Below are positions 1-6,139 of a DNA stretch of 14,214 nucleotides, piece after piece (the stretch's first letter is position 1; the number at the start of each line of letters is the position of its first letter). Under the pieces are notes generated by a model. The model saw only the letters and a program-made list of their open reading frames with translations. It was not told the DNA's origin and ran no database searches. Source of the DNA: a bacterium. Its GTDB lineage: Bacteria; BMS3Abin14. The DNA lies in the NCBI GenBank assembly GCA_020352595.1, contig CP070682.1:1639015-1653228 (forward strand), given 5' to 3'. Made by a program: the position numbers and the translations under genes.

Positions 1-381
1 CCCGAAGGTGCAGAAGCCGCGCTGCGCGAAGGTGCCGAAGGTATCGGCCATGTTGGAGAGGGTCGAGCACATGTAGCCGCCCCGGGCCTCGGACACGGAG
101 ATGGGGACCTCCAGGAGTTTCGGATCCAGGATCCCGGCCTCCATGATGATGAGGGCGTTGGGGGCGTAGGTGTGCTGGGCCATCATGCACCCGATCATGG
201 GCAGGCCCGTTCCGGCGAAGATGAACGAAAAGTCATAGGTCTGCCGGGCCGCCGCGGCCGTGAGCAGCTCCATGGTGGTGTACTTCTCCGGATCGATCCC
301 CTTCTCCTTGCAGTAGGCCTCATATTCGGCGTCGTCGACATGAGTCCACTTTTTGGGATCGCTCTGTCTGATAATTGCCAT
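1..381 (-). CDS. CoA-transferase beta subunit (GctB-like), partial
   Basis: This is the first 127 codons of a class I CoA-transferase beta subunit, cut by the left window edge, so the C-terminus is missing. It would pair with the alpha subunit encoded just upstream to move CoA between carboxylic acids in the cytoplasm. The visible part contains the family's FAGTGLPMIG glycine loop (about residues 55-64), the YAPNALIIMEAG segment (72-83) and a PISVSEAR stretch (93-100). Glu81 sits where the glutaconate CoA-transferase beta subunit carries its catalytic glutamate. The ATG at 379-381 is preceded by a strong AAGGAGGT ribosome site. The gene starts 42 bases after the alpha-subunit stop, which indicates one transcript. 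Related proteins such as IpdB hydrolyse ring-cleavage CoA esters instead of transferring CoA, so substrate and exact reaction are open. Confidence 0.85.
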   Translation of the reverse strand, partial: MAIIRQSDPKKWTHVDDAEYEAYCKEKGIDPEKYTTMELLTAAAARQTYDFSFIFAGTGLPMIGCMMAQHTYAPNALIIMEAGILDPKLLEVPISVSEARGGYMCSTLSNMADTFGTFAQRGFCTFG

Positions 382-423
382 TTCCTTACCTCCTTGATTC
401 CAGGAAGTTCAATCCGAAAGCCA

Positions 424-1578
424 TTACAGAGGCCGCGCCAGGCCGGGCTTGTACCCGAACATGGCATCTGCGCGCAGCTCGAACAGCCTCTCGAGCCCCT
501 TGGTGCCGGAGATGGTGGGATAGCCGTCACCCGGTCTCGTGGCGAGGAAGGTCCACTCGTCCTCCATGACCCAGTTCCTGATGTACTTGTTGACCTCGGC
601 CTTGTCCTTCCGGTTGACCTGGGTGTAGGCCCTCCAGAAGTCCCAGTCGTAGTCGTAGTAGTACGGAACCTGGCCCGGGAAGCCGCCGTAGGGCTGCTCA
701 ACGATGGCGTCGATGTACTGCATGGCGATGGTGTTGGAGTACGGCTGAGCCCGCAGCTCCTCCTCCTTGACGATCTTCTCAGCCTGGACGATGCAGTACT
801 TGGCGGAAATGGCCTGCTCGTTGTCCGGACCCCAGATACCCTCGATCCTCGTGGTCCCCTTCTCGCCGACCCTCTGTGACAGGATGATGGTCACCTCGGG
901 AAGGATGGGGGGAACGAGAACGACCTTGACGCCCTTGTTGCCCGTGTAGGCTGTCGCCTCGCGCACTTTCTCGAGGGCGTTGGTCTGGTTGGATGTGCCG
1001 TCACCGCCCTCGAAGGCGTGGGGGCGCAGGCCCCAGCCGTCGAACGGGTCCTCGATGACCACCGCGCGGGCGGGCGGGATGGACGGGTGGATCCAGGATC
1101 CATCGGCCTTCTTGCCCCTGAGTCCCATCTTGGCGAAGGTGTCGTGCAGCATGAAGCTGGTGCCCAGCTCGGACATGCAGGGGGCGAAGGGCCAGCCGTA
1201 GCGGCCGGCCACAGTCCTGAGGCCGAAACCGTAGTTGGAGTAGTCCTCCACATCCACGGTCCCGTCCTGGATGGAGCGGCGGACGCTGTAGGCCACGGGC
1301 TGAATACCCTCGAGACCGATATAGGTCGTGTCCAGCAGTTTGACCAGACCGGCCGCGCACCAGAACTCGCAGATGGACGCGCCGCCGTTCATGGTGACGA
1401 AGAGGTTGCCGATGTCCTGGCGGATAACCTCGCGGGCCAGCGCGAAGGGCTTCTTGGTGTAGCTGAAGCCGCCGGGGCAGATGCAGGTTCCGGGCTTGAT
1501 GAACGTCTTCACCGCATCCGAGAGGGACATGATCTTGTCTTTTCCCCTCATAAAGGTGGGGATAGTCGCCTCTGCCAT
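424..1578 (-). CDS. CoA-transferase alpha subunit (GctA-like)
   Basis: A 384-aa class I CoA-transferase alpha subunit, partner of the beta subunit that follows. Recognisable parts are the N-terminal KDKIMSLSDAVKTFIKPG opening (13-30), the PGGFSY glycine motif (35-40), the PEVTIILSQR segment typical of glutaconate CoA-transferase A subunits, a downstream GIWGPD, and a tyrosine-rich YYYDYDWDFW segment near the C-terminus that many GctA/IpdA-like proteins share in some form. It is about 60 residues longer than the classical roughly 320-aa glutaconate enzyme, with the extra length mainly in the middle (around residues 105-200) and at the C-terminus. The ATG has an AAGGAGA ribosome site 7 bases upstream. 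Gene order with a PaaK-like ligase points to activation or recycling of an organic acid. It could instead be an IpdAB-type CoA-ester hydrolase; the family call is firm, the substrate is not. Confidence 0.85.
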   Translation of the reverse strand: MAEATIPTFMRGKDKIMSLSDAVKTFIKPGTCICPGGFSYTKKPFALAREVIRQDIGNLFVTMNGGASICEFWCAAGLVKLLDTTYIGLEGIQPVAYSVRRSIQDGTVDVEDYSNYGFGLRTVAGRYGWPFAPCMSELGTSFMLHDTFAKMGLRGKKADGSWIHPSIPPARAVVIEDPFDGWGLRPHAFEGGDGTSNQTNALEKVREATAYTGNKGVKVVLVPPILPEVTIILSQRVGEKGTTRIEGIWGPDNEQAISAKYCIVQAEKIVKEEELRAQPYSNTIAMQYIDAIVEQPYGGFPGQVPYYYDYDWDFWRAYTQVNRKDKAEVNKYIRNWVMEDEWTFLATRPGDGYPTISGTKGLERLFELRADAMFGYKPGLARPL

Positions 1579-1620
1579 AACCTAATCTCCTTTCATCCAA
1601 ATCTTGGCTGAAAAAGCCGT

Positions 1621-1989
1621 TTAACTCTTGAGCTCTACCCTGCGGTTCCAGGCAGCGCGCAGGATCCGGTCCATCCGTTCCCTGCTGTCCCTGGCGCCCT
1701 CAAGGATTTCGGAGAAGTGGCGGATACCGGTCTTGATCTCCTCCTCGATCACGTTCAGGGTCGTCTCGTCCCTGATCGCACCGATCTCACTCTCCAGCGT
1801 CTCAAGGGTCTCGGGCACCCGCTTGAGCGGATACCGCATGTCGTTGTACGCCACGGCGACGATGGTCATGTCCCAGGCTGCAGAGATGACTCTCTGCCAG
1901 GTCTCCAACGACTCCTTAGGCTCAACACTCTCCGAGAGACGAAGATCCTCTTCGGTGATCCGAGCCCGCATGCGCTTGTGCTGCTCCAT
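1621..1989 (-). CDS. Unrecognised 122-aa helical protein in acid-activation operon
   Basis: I do not recognise this protein. It is small, strongly charged and predicted mostly helical, with no signal peptide, membrane segment or metal-binding cysteine cluster. A tryptophan-containing helix (WQRVISAAWD, 31-40) and an arginine-rich C-terminal helix (about 97-118, including ERMDRILRAAWNRR) are its most distinctive parts. The ATG at 1987-1989 is chosen because GGAAGGAGGTGTGAGT stands directly before it; an ATG 21 codons upstream has no comparable ribosome site. It lies 59 bases after the PaaK-like ligase and 42 bases before the CoA-transferase alpha subunit, so it is almost certainly co-transcribed. 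That position suggests an accessory or scaffold subunit for one of those enzymes. This is inference from context only; a real gene is likely given ribosome site, spacing and coding character. Confidence 0.7.
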   Translation of the reverse strand: MEQHKRMRARITEEDLRLSESVEPKESLETWQRVISAAWDMTIVAVAYNDMRYPLKRVPETLETLESEIGAIRDETTLNVIEEEIKTGIRHFSEILEGARDSRERMDRILRAAWNRRVELKS

Positions 1990-2048
1990 ACTCACACCTC
2001 CTTCCTGATTTGGTCTCATTTGTTTTCCTGTCGGTTGCCTTGTGTGCC

Positions 2049-3422
2049 TCACTTCTTGCGCCTGTCATCGACCCTGGCGCTGGCCGTCTTGCCCTCGCCC
2101 TTGGTTGCCCTGGGCAGCTCGTCGGGACCGATGAGCTCCACGACCTTGGGGTTCACGTCCGTCACGGCCTTCACGGCCTCCTTCATCTTCTGTGCGAGGC
2201 CCTTGACCAGGTTCTCGTCGCTCAGGTAGGCCTTGTCCTTCAACTCGACCTTGAGGGTGAACAGGTCCATGCCCCGCTGGTCCGTCTCGACGATGATGCG
2301 GAAGTTGGCCCCCATCTCCGGGAAGGGCGTCAGGGCCTCTTCCACCTGGCTGGGGAAGACGATGAGGCCCGAGATGGAAACGGCGTCGTCGGACCGGCCC
2401 TTGATGGCGGCCATCCTGGGATGGGTCCGTCCGCAGGGGCACACTTCCCAGGTCAGGGACGCCAGGTCGCGGCTCCTGTAACGGATGAGGGGCGTCCCGG
2501 TGTTGACCAGGTAGGTCCACACCATCTCGCCGTCCTGCCCGTCGCCCACCGGCTTCCCCGTGTCGGGGTTGATGCACTCCGCCAGCAGGTGGTCGGCCCA
2601 GGCGTGCATCTTCTGCGGCATCTCCTCCGTCCTGGCCTCGCACTCGCAGGTCATGCCGGGCCCGAGGAACTCGGTCATGCCGAACTCGTCGTAGGCCGTG
2701 ACGCCGAAAAGCTCCTCGATCTTGACGCGCGTCGCCCAGGGCCACGGTTCGGCGCCGTGGAGACTGACCTTGCACGTGGAGTCCTTGGCGAGGTCGAAGC
2801 CCTTCTCATGGGCCTTCTGCCCGACGTAGAGGGCGAAGGACGGCGTGGCGCAGAAGGAGTGCACCGGAAGGTCCACGAGGATGTCCACCATCCTGTCGGA
2901 CTGCCCGCCGGAGAGGGGGATGGGACAGGCGCCCATGCGCTGGGCCCCGTAATGGAACCCGAAACCGCCCGTGGGCAGACCGTACCCGAAGGAGTTCAGG
3001 AAGATGTGGCCAGGCCTGACGCCCACCATCCACAGTTCGCGGGCGTTGCGGTCGGCCCACAGGTCGATGTCGTTCTCGGTGGCGAAGATGAGAACGGGCT
3101 TGCCCGTGGTCCCCGACGTGCTGTGCATCTCCCGCATCTGGCCCATGTCGCCCGTGACGATCTTCGTCGGGTAGCCCTCCCTCACGGTGCTCTTCTCCAT
3201 GAAGGGGATCTTCACCACGTCGTCCAGGGACTTCAGGTCCTTGGGATTGAAACCGGCGGCGTCGTAGACCTTCTTGAAGTAAGGGTTGCTATTGTAGACA
3301 TTTGTGACCTGCTTCTTGAGAAGATCGAACTGGAGCTTCTTGAGCTTCTCGACAGGCATGGTCTCGATGTCAGGCTGGAAATAGGGACTCTTGGGATCCT
3401 GCTTCCTGGTCTTGATCTGCAT
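2049..3422 (-). CDS. Phenylacetate-CoA ligase family enzyme (PaaK-like)
   Basis: A 457-aa member of the PaaK branch of adenylate-forming enzymes, which turns a carboxylic acid, ATP and CoA into acyl-CoA, AMP and pyrophosphate in the cytoplasm. The length suits the family. It shows the phosphate-binding loop STSGTTGKPV (101-110), the adenine-site YDEFGMTE (244-251), the YRSRDLA hinge-proximal motif (315-321) and a CPCGR segment (328-332). C-terminal lysines in ATKGEGKT (439-446) are candidates for the adenylation lysine. Further cysteines in CECEA (259-263) could bind a metal together with the CPC pair. The ATG at 3420-3422 is preferred over an in-frame ATG at 3503 because AAGGAGCC stands just before it. 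First gene of the minus-strand operon. The substrate may be an aromatic acid but cannot be read; many PaaK homologues act on other acids. Confidence 0.88.
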   Translation of the reverse strand: MQIKTRKQDPKSPYFQPDIETMPVEKLKKLQFDLLKKQVTNVYNSNPYFKKVYDAAGFNPKDLKSLDDVVKIPFMEKSTVREGYPTKIVTGDMGQMREMHSTSGTTGKPVLIFATENDIDLWADRNARELWMVGVRPGHIFLNSFGYGLPTGGFGFHYGAQRMGACPIPLSGGQSDRMVDILVDLPVHSFCATPSFALYVGQKAHEKGFDLAKDSTCKVSLHGAEPWPWATRVKIEELFGVTAYDEFGMTEFLGPGMTCECEARTEEMPQKMHAWADHLLAECINPDTGKPVGDGQDGEMVWTYLVNTGTPLIRYRSRDLASLTWEVCPCGRTHPRMAAIKGRSDDAVSISGLIVFPSQVEEALTPFPEMGANFRIIVETDQRGMDLFTLKVELKDKAYLSDENLVKGLAQKMKEAVKAVTDVNPKVVELIGPDELPRATKGEGKTASARVDDRRKK

Positions 3423-3497
3423 GGCTCCTTTTTCTCCTCCCTGTTTGATCTGCGGCGCGCCCACCGCCGATGGGTAACACCGGGGTTGGGGCGGCAT

Positions 3498-3538
3498 GGG
3501 CAACGCCTGGGCAGAATGCCCCGTTTGAACGGTTGCCC
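3498..3538 (-). promoter_or_regulatory. Structured segment in ligase-operon leader
   Basis: In the presumed 5' leader of the PaaK-like gene, GGGCAAC (3498-3504) pairs perfectly with GTTGCCC (3532-3538). Inside lie two alternative smaller pairings: GGGC/GCCC (3509-3512 with 3518-3521) and CCGTT/AACGG (3521-3525 with 3528-3532). Mutually exclusive stems of this kind are compatible with leader-RNA control, but no known riboswitch class is recognised. In a GC-rich genome small stems also arise by chance. Confidence 0.3.
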
Positions 3539-3608
3539 CCCCGAAAGGGCATCTTGAAGTTGGGCGAAAAGAAAAGAAACGGGTGAACTGCTCCGCCCAC
3601 CCCCCGCC

Positions 3609-3684
3609 TAAAACGGCACTTTGTAAGACTAGCGATATGCCGTTTTATTGAGCGACATAGGGACGTTTTTATAACACCGTTTTA
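3609..3684. promoter_or_regulatory. TAAAACGG operator-box cluster
   Basis: Three exact copies of TAAAACGG lie within 76 bases: one on the plus strand (3609-3616) and two on the minus strand (3640-3647 and 3677-3684). A near copy, TAAAAACG, is at 3664-3671 on the minus strand. The first two form a perfect inverted repeat TAAAACGGCA / TGCCGTTTTA (3609-3618 and 3638-3647) around a 19-base spacer. The box at 3677-3684 falls between the -35 and -10 of the proposed promoter, the near copy overlaps the -10, and the inverted pair lies just downstream of the expected transcript start. This is the geometry of repressor sites. The cognate regulator is not in the window. Confidence 0.55.
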
Positions 3685-3694
3685 ACCATGTCAA
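3666..3694 (-). promoter_or_regulatory. Sigma70-like promoter of ligase/CoA-transferase operon
   Basis: On the minus strand a perfect TTGACA -35 (3689-3694) is followed by TATAAA (3668-3673) after 15 bases, or by TAAAAA (3666-3671) after the ideal 17. The stretch is clearly AT-rich compared with its surroundings. Transcription would start near 3660, giving a leader of about 240 nt before the PaaK-like ATG at 3422. The spacer carries one of the TAAAACGG boxes. Confidence 0.6.
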
Positions 3695-3979
3695 GGAAAA
3701 AGGGCTTCCAAAAGGTCTCAACCCGTTCCCGAAACCGCACCGTGCCATCTGGGAAAGGGACGTGACCTGAAAAACCCTTATTCATGGTAAATTTATGGCA
3801 TCCACCGGCTCCCGGACCCACGAAAATCCTGCCATCGGGCTCCACCTGCAACCGTCCTGGTGCGTGGTCTTTCCGGACCGGTTTCAATATGGTAATCCGC
3901 GTTCTATTTTCGACTGCTCCCGGGAGGGAGTTTCCCGAAGCAAAACACGGCCCGGACGCGTCACGATGCCGGCCGCCGG
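3695..3979. other. Intergenic stretch with no gene recognised
   Basis: Between the ligase-operon promoter and the M24 peptidase stop I see no credible gene. The one short minus-strand reading frame here (3669-3887) has no family motif and overlaps the proposed promoter. A CTCCCGGGAG palindrome and adjoining GGGA/TCCC repeats near 3916-3939 could form a hairpin after the peptidase gene but lack a T-run on the transcript side. Confidence 0.5.
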
Positions 3980-5206
3980 TCAGACTCTGATGATCTCCCT
4001 CTCGGTCACCGTCAGCCGTTCGAGTCCGTCCCCCGTGACGAGGTAGGTATCCTCGATCCCCGTGATCCCGACACCCGGGTGGAAGACCTTGGGCTCAAGG
4101 GCGAAGACCATCCCGGGCTGAAGGGGCGCGTCCAGTTTCGGGGCGAGGAAGGGATATTCGTCCACCTCCAGGCCGACGCCGTGGCCCACGAACCGGACCT
4201 GTTCCCCCGGCGGCCCCATGAAGCGGTCCGCGATGCCAAGCTCTCCAGCGGCGGCGAGGGCCGTGTCGTAAAGGCTGCTCCACGGCACACCGGGGCGGGC
4301 CTTGGCGACCACAAGGTCCTGGATCTCCCTCGCCTGGCGGAACCCCTCGGCGAGATCCTGCTCCAGATCCCCGACGACCATGAGCCTCGTCTGGTCGATG
4401 AGGTAACCGCCCACGTTGCCCACGAAGTCCACGCTGACGGGATCCCCCCTCCGGATGACCCTGAATCCCGCGCCCTGGGCGATGGAGGGGTTGACACCGC
4501 GGCCGCCGGAGGGCGCGTCGATATGGGACATGAGCGCGGAATGCTCTCCGGTGATGATGTGCCCGTAGAAAAGTTCCTGGTTGAAACCCCGCATGCGCAG
4601 GATCCCCTGGTGCCCCAGTTCCCTGGCCCGGCGCTCGAGGCGGGAGGCGAACTCCACCTCCCTCATTCCTTCGGCCAGGACTTCCCTTGCCGTGTCCATG
4701 ACCCGGCCGACCTGGATCCCGGCCGCCCTGATCCTCTCGATCTCGTAAGGGGATTTGACGGCCCTGACCTCACGGACGAGGGGGCCCAGGTCCACCCATC
4801 GGGCGTCCGGGACAAGGCCGGCCAGACGCTGGTAGAGCGCCGCCGGCACCACGTCCAGCTCCATGCCCAGACGCGCCCCGCCGAGGGCCCCCATGTCCCC
4901 CAGGACAGGGGTCACCTCCTTCAGGCTTCTGAAGGGCGCCAGGGCGAGGGGGGTTTCGGACCCGGCCCTCTCCGGGGACCTGCGGCAGAGGTAGCGCGGG
5001 TCTCCCTCGGCCGGGATGATGAGGATCCCGTCCTGGATGGTGCCGGAAAAGTAGAACCTGTCTATGAGCTGGAGGATGAGGGCAGCACGGAGCTCCTCAC
5101 GGCGGAGGAGGGACTGGAAACGCAGGATCCTGTCCCTGATCTCGGATTCCGGCGTGATACTGTAGGAAAGGGCTATGTCCTCGAAATTCTGCACGGTCTC
5201 CTCCAT
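3980..5206 (-). CDS. M24-family metallopeptidase (Xaa-Pro aminopeptidase/prolidase type)
   Basis: A 408-aa cytoplasmic metallopeptidase of the creatinase/prolidase fold, which would split Xaa-Pro bonds with a two-metal centre. An N-terminal creatinase-type domain (about 20-150) precedes the pita-bread catalytic domain (about 155-405). All five metal ligands of the family can be placed: Asp260 and Asp271 in the VDFVGN...LID segment (11 residues apart as usual), His342 in GHGVG, Glu371 in FALEP and Glu385 in GIED. An active peptidase is therefore likely, although non-peptidase members such as creatinase share this fold. The ATG at 5204-5206 has only a weak ribosome site, and a start a few codons downstream is possible. 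It stands alone: 200 bases from the nitroreductase gene and about 560 from the ligase operon. No functional link with its neighbours is evident. Confidence 0.85.
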   Translation of the reverse strand: MEETVQNFEDIALSYSITPESEIRDRILRFQSLLRREELRAALILQLIDRFYFSGTIQDGILIIPAEGDPRYLCRRSPERAGSETPLALAPFRSLKEVTPVLGDMGALGGARLGMELDVVPAALYQRLAGLVPDARWVDLGPLVREVRAVKSPYEIERIRAAGIQVGRVMDTAREVLAEGMREVEFASRLERRARELGHQGILRMRGFNQELFYGHIITGEHSALMSHIDAPSGGRGVNPSIAQGAGFRVIRRGDPVSVDFVGNVGGYLIDQTRLMVVGDLEQDLAEGFRQAREIQDLVVAKARPGVPWSSLYDTALAAAGELGIADRFMGPPGEQVRFVGHGVGLEVDEYPFLAPKLDAPLQPGMVFALEPKVFHPGVGITGIEDTYLVTGDGLERLTVTEREIIRV

Positions 5207-5298
5207 AACGCATTCCGCGCGAGGGGCTGTCGGGGTGTCGTCCTACCGGAGAAAAGACCGCACGGCGCGCCCTGACCTTCCCCGTGACTCAGATAACC

Positions 5299-5324
5299 CG
5301 TCACCCCTCGGGGACGGGGTGACG
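5299..5324. repeat. 9-bp perfect hairpin CGTCACCCC/GGGGTGACG
   Basis: CGTCACCCC (5299-5307) and GGGGTGACG (5316-5324) form a perfect 9-bp stem with an 8-base loop. It lies about 80 bases beyond the nitroreductase stop and 90 before the M24 start. No T-run follows on either strand, so a classical terminator is not supported. It abuts the intergenic repeat at 5316-5370 and may belong to it. Confidence 0.5.
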
Positions 5325-5370
5325 CTGAGACGCGGAATCAAAGATCTTTCTCCCTGTCCCCGCGTCGCCC
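5316..5370. repeat. Intergenic repeat family 1, copy A
   Basis: The sequence runs GGGGTGACGCTGAGACGCGG, then an ATCAAAGATCT centre, then TTTCTCCCTGTCCCCGCGTC. The order (GGTGACG and GACGCGG units, AT-rich centre, TCTCC/TGTCCCC units) matches the elements at 8817-8892 and, reversed, 8182-8263. It is shorter and more diverged than those two. Confidence 0.45.
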
Positions 5371-5406
5371 TGCCAGACTGCGTTTCAGGGGTTTTTCAGC
5401 AGCCTG

Positions 5407-5973
5407 CTAGTCAAATCCGACCCACGTCACCCTCCCTTCCTTCCTGGGCGGGACGGGCGGCTCCTTGCCGGGATACCCCACGGGAACAAAGGCGATGAGC
5501 TTCAGGTCCTCGACGCCGAGGATCCCGCTGGTCTCCTCCTCGAGGTGGACCGGGTTTGTCATCCAGCAGCCCCCCAGGCCCTCGTAGGCGGCCGCAAGGA
5601 GGGCGTTCTCGATGGCCGCCGAGACGGACTGGGTGTCCACGAACTGCCCCTCGTCCGTGTGGGCGCTGTAGAACACCAGCAGCACAGGGGCACCACCGAG
5701 GGTCCGGAAGAAGTTGCGCGTGAAGTTGACGACCTTCTCGTCGTAGAGCTTTCTCAGGCTTGGCTCCAGGAAGGGGAAGGACCTGTCGGCCACCTGGACG
5801 AGTTCCTCTTTCCGGTCACCGGTGACGACGAAGATCCTCCAGTTCTGCCTGTTCTTCCCGGAGGGAGCCCAGGTGGCAGCCTCGACGATCCTCTCGAGCT
5901 TTTCCTTCTCCACGGGCCGGTCGCTGAAAACGCGGCAGCTGCGACGGCTCCTGATGACGTCGTAAAATTCCAT
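5407..5973 (-). CDS. Nitroreductase-family FMN oxidoreductase
   Basis: A 188-aa flavoprotein of the nitroreductase superfamily, normally an FMN-binding homodimer that passes electrons from NAD(P)H to a small acceptor. The N-terminal MEFYDVIRSRRSCRVF (1-16) supplies the FMN-phosphate arginines. APSGKNRQNW (37-46) is the second FMN loop, and GLGGCWMTNP (132-141) is the third conserved element before the C-terminal PVGYPG segment (164-169). The ATG at 5971-5973 has a perfect AAGGAGGT ribosome site; the longer open frame upstream has none. The gene is 145 bases after meaB on the same strand, separated by a strong hairpin and a repeat, so co-transcription is doubtful. The physiological substrate is unknown; members also include dehalogenases and flavin-destroying enzymes. 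Confidence 0.85.
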   Translation of the reverse strand: MEFYDVIRSRRSCRVFSDRPVEKEKLERIVEAATWAPSGKNRQNWRIFVVTGDRKEELVQVADRSFPFLEPSLRKLYDEKVVNFTRNFFRTLGGAPVLLVFYSAHTDEGQFVDTQSVSAAIENALLAAAYEGLGGCWMTNPVHLEEETSGILGVEDLKLIAFVPVGYPGKEPPVPPRKEGRVTWVGFD

Positions 5974-6061
5974 GGGTACCTCCTTGCCGGTAGTTGCGTT
6001 TGACGTCGAGCGAACGTGCGGGGAAACCATTGCGTGCATGCAGGTGCGCCCGCATGAGGGC

Positions 6062-6106
6062 GATCCCATCGGTCGCCTCCACGCTCCACCCGTCCACGCA
6101 CTCACG
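6062..6106. repeat. Intergenic repeat family 2, copy 1
   Basis: This stretch between the nitroreductase and meaB genes starts with GATC, contains TCGCCTCCACGCTCCACCC and ends TCCACGCACTCACG. It matches 9727-9770 in the order GATC, TCGCCT, ACGC, CACCC, TCCACGCAC, CACG with small length changes. GC-rich TGCG-containing sequence to its left (about 6012-6045) resembles the left arm of the second copy, but the inverted repeat is poorer here. Confidence 0.5.
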
Positions 6107-6111
6107 TGGTG

Positions 6112-6139
6112 CTGGATCTCAGCCCCGGCTGAGATCCAG
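6112..6139. terminator. Perfect 12-bp hairpin across the meaB stop codon
   Basis: CTGGATCTCAGC (6112-6123) and GCTGAGATCCAG (6128-6139) are exact complements around a CCCG loop. The TGA of meaB (6119-6121) lies inside the downstream arm. No T-run follows on the meaB transcript, so classical intrinsic termination is uncertain. The stem could instead protect the transcript's 3' end, be a processing site, or terminate by a T-poor route. Confidence 0.5.

Noticed and set aside
3423..3503. Longer PaaK-like protein starting at the ATG at 3503
   Set aside because: The 27 extra residues are proline-rich and unlike the family, with no ribosome site, while the ATG at 3422 has a strong one.
2010..3557. 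A 515-codon plus-strand frame opposite the PaaK-like gene
   Set aside because: It is the GC-rich antisense shadow of a clear adenylate-forming enzyme, with low-complexity Leu/Gly/His/Val composition and no motif.
3669..3887. A 72-codon minus-strand frame in the gap before the M24 peptidase gene
   Set aside because: No ribosome site, no family resemblance, and it overlaps the proposed promoter.
3916..3939. Terminator after the M24 peptidase gene
   Set aside because: CTCCCGGGAG and neighbouring GGGA/TCCC pairs overlap and compete, the stems are short, and no T-run follows on the transcript.
5401..5411. Terminator hairpin AGCAG-G-CTGCT at the nitroreductase stop
   Set aside because: A 5-base stem with a one-base loop cannot fold as drawn, and the following sequence on the transcript is A-rich, not T-rich.
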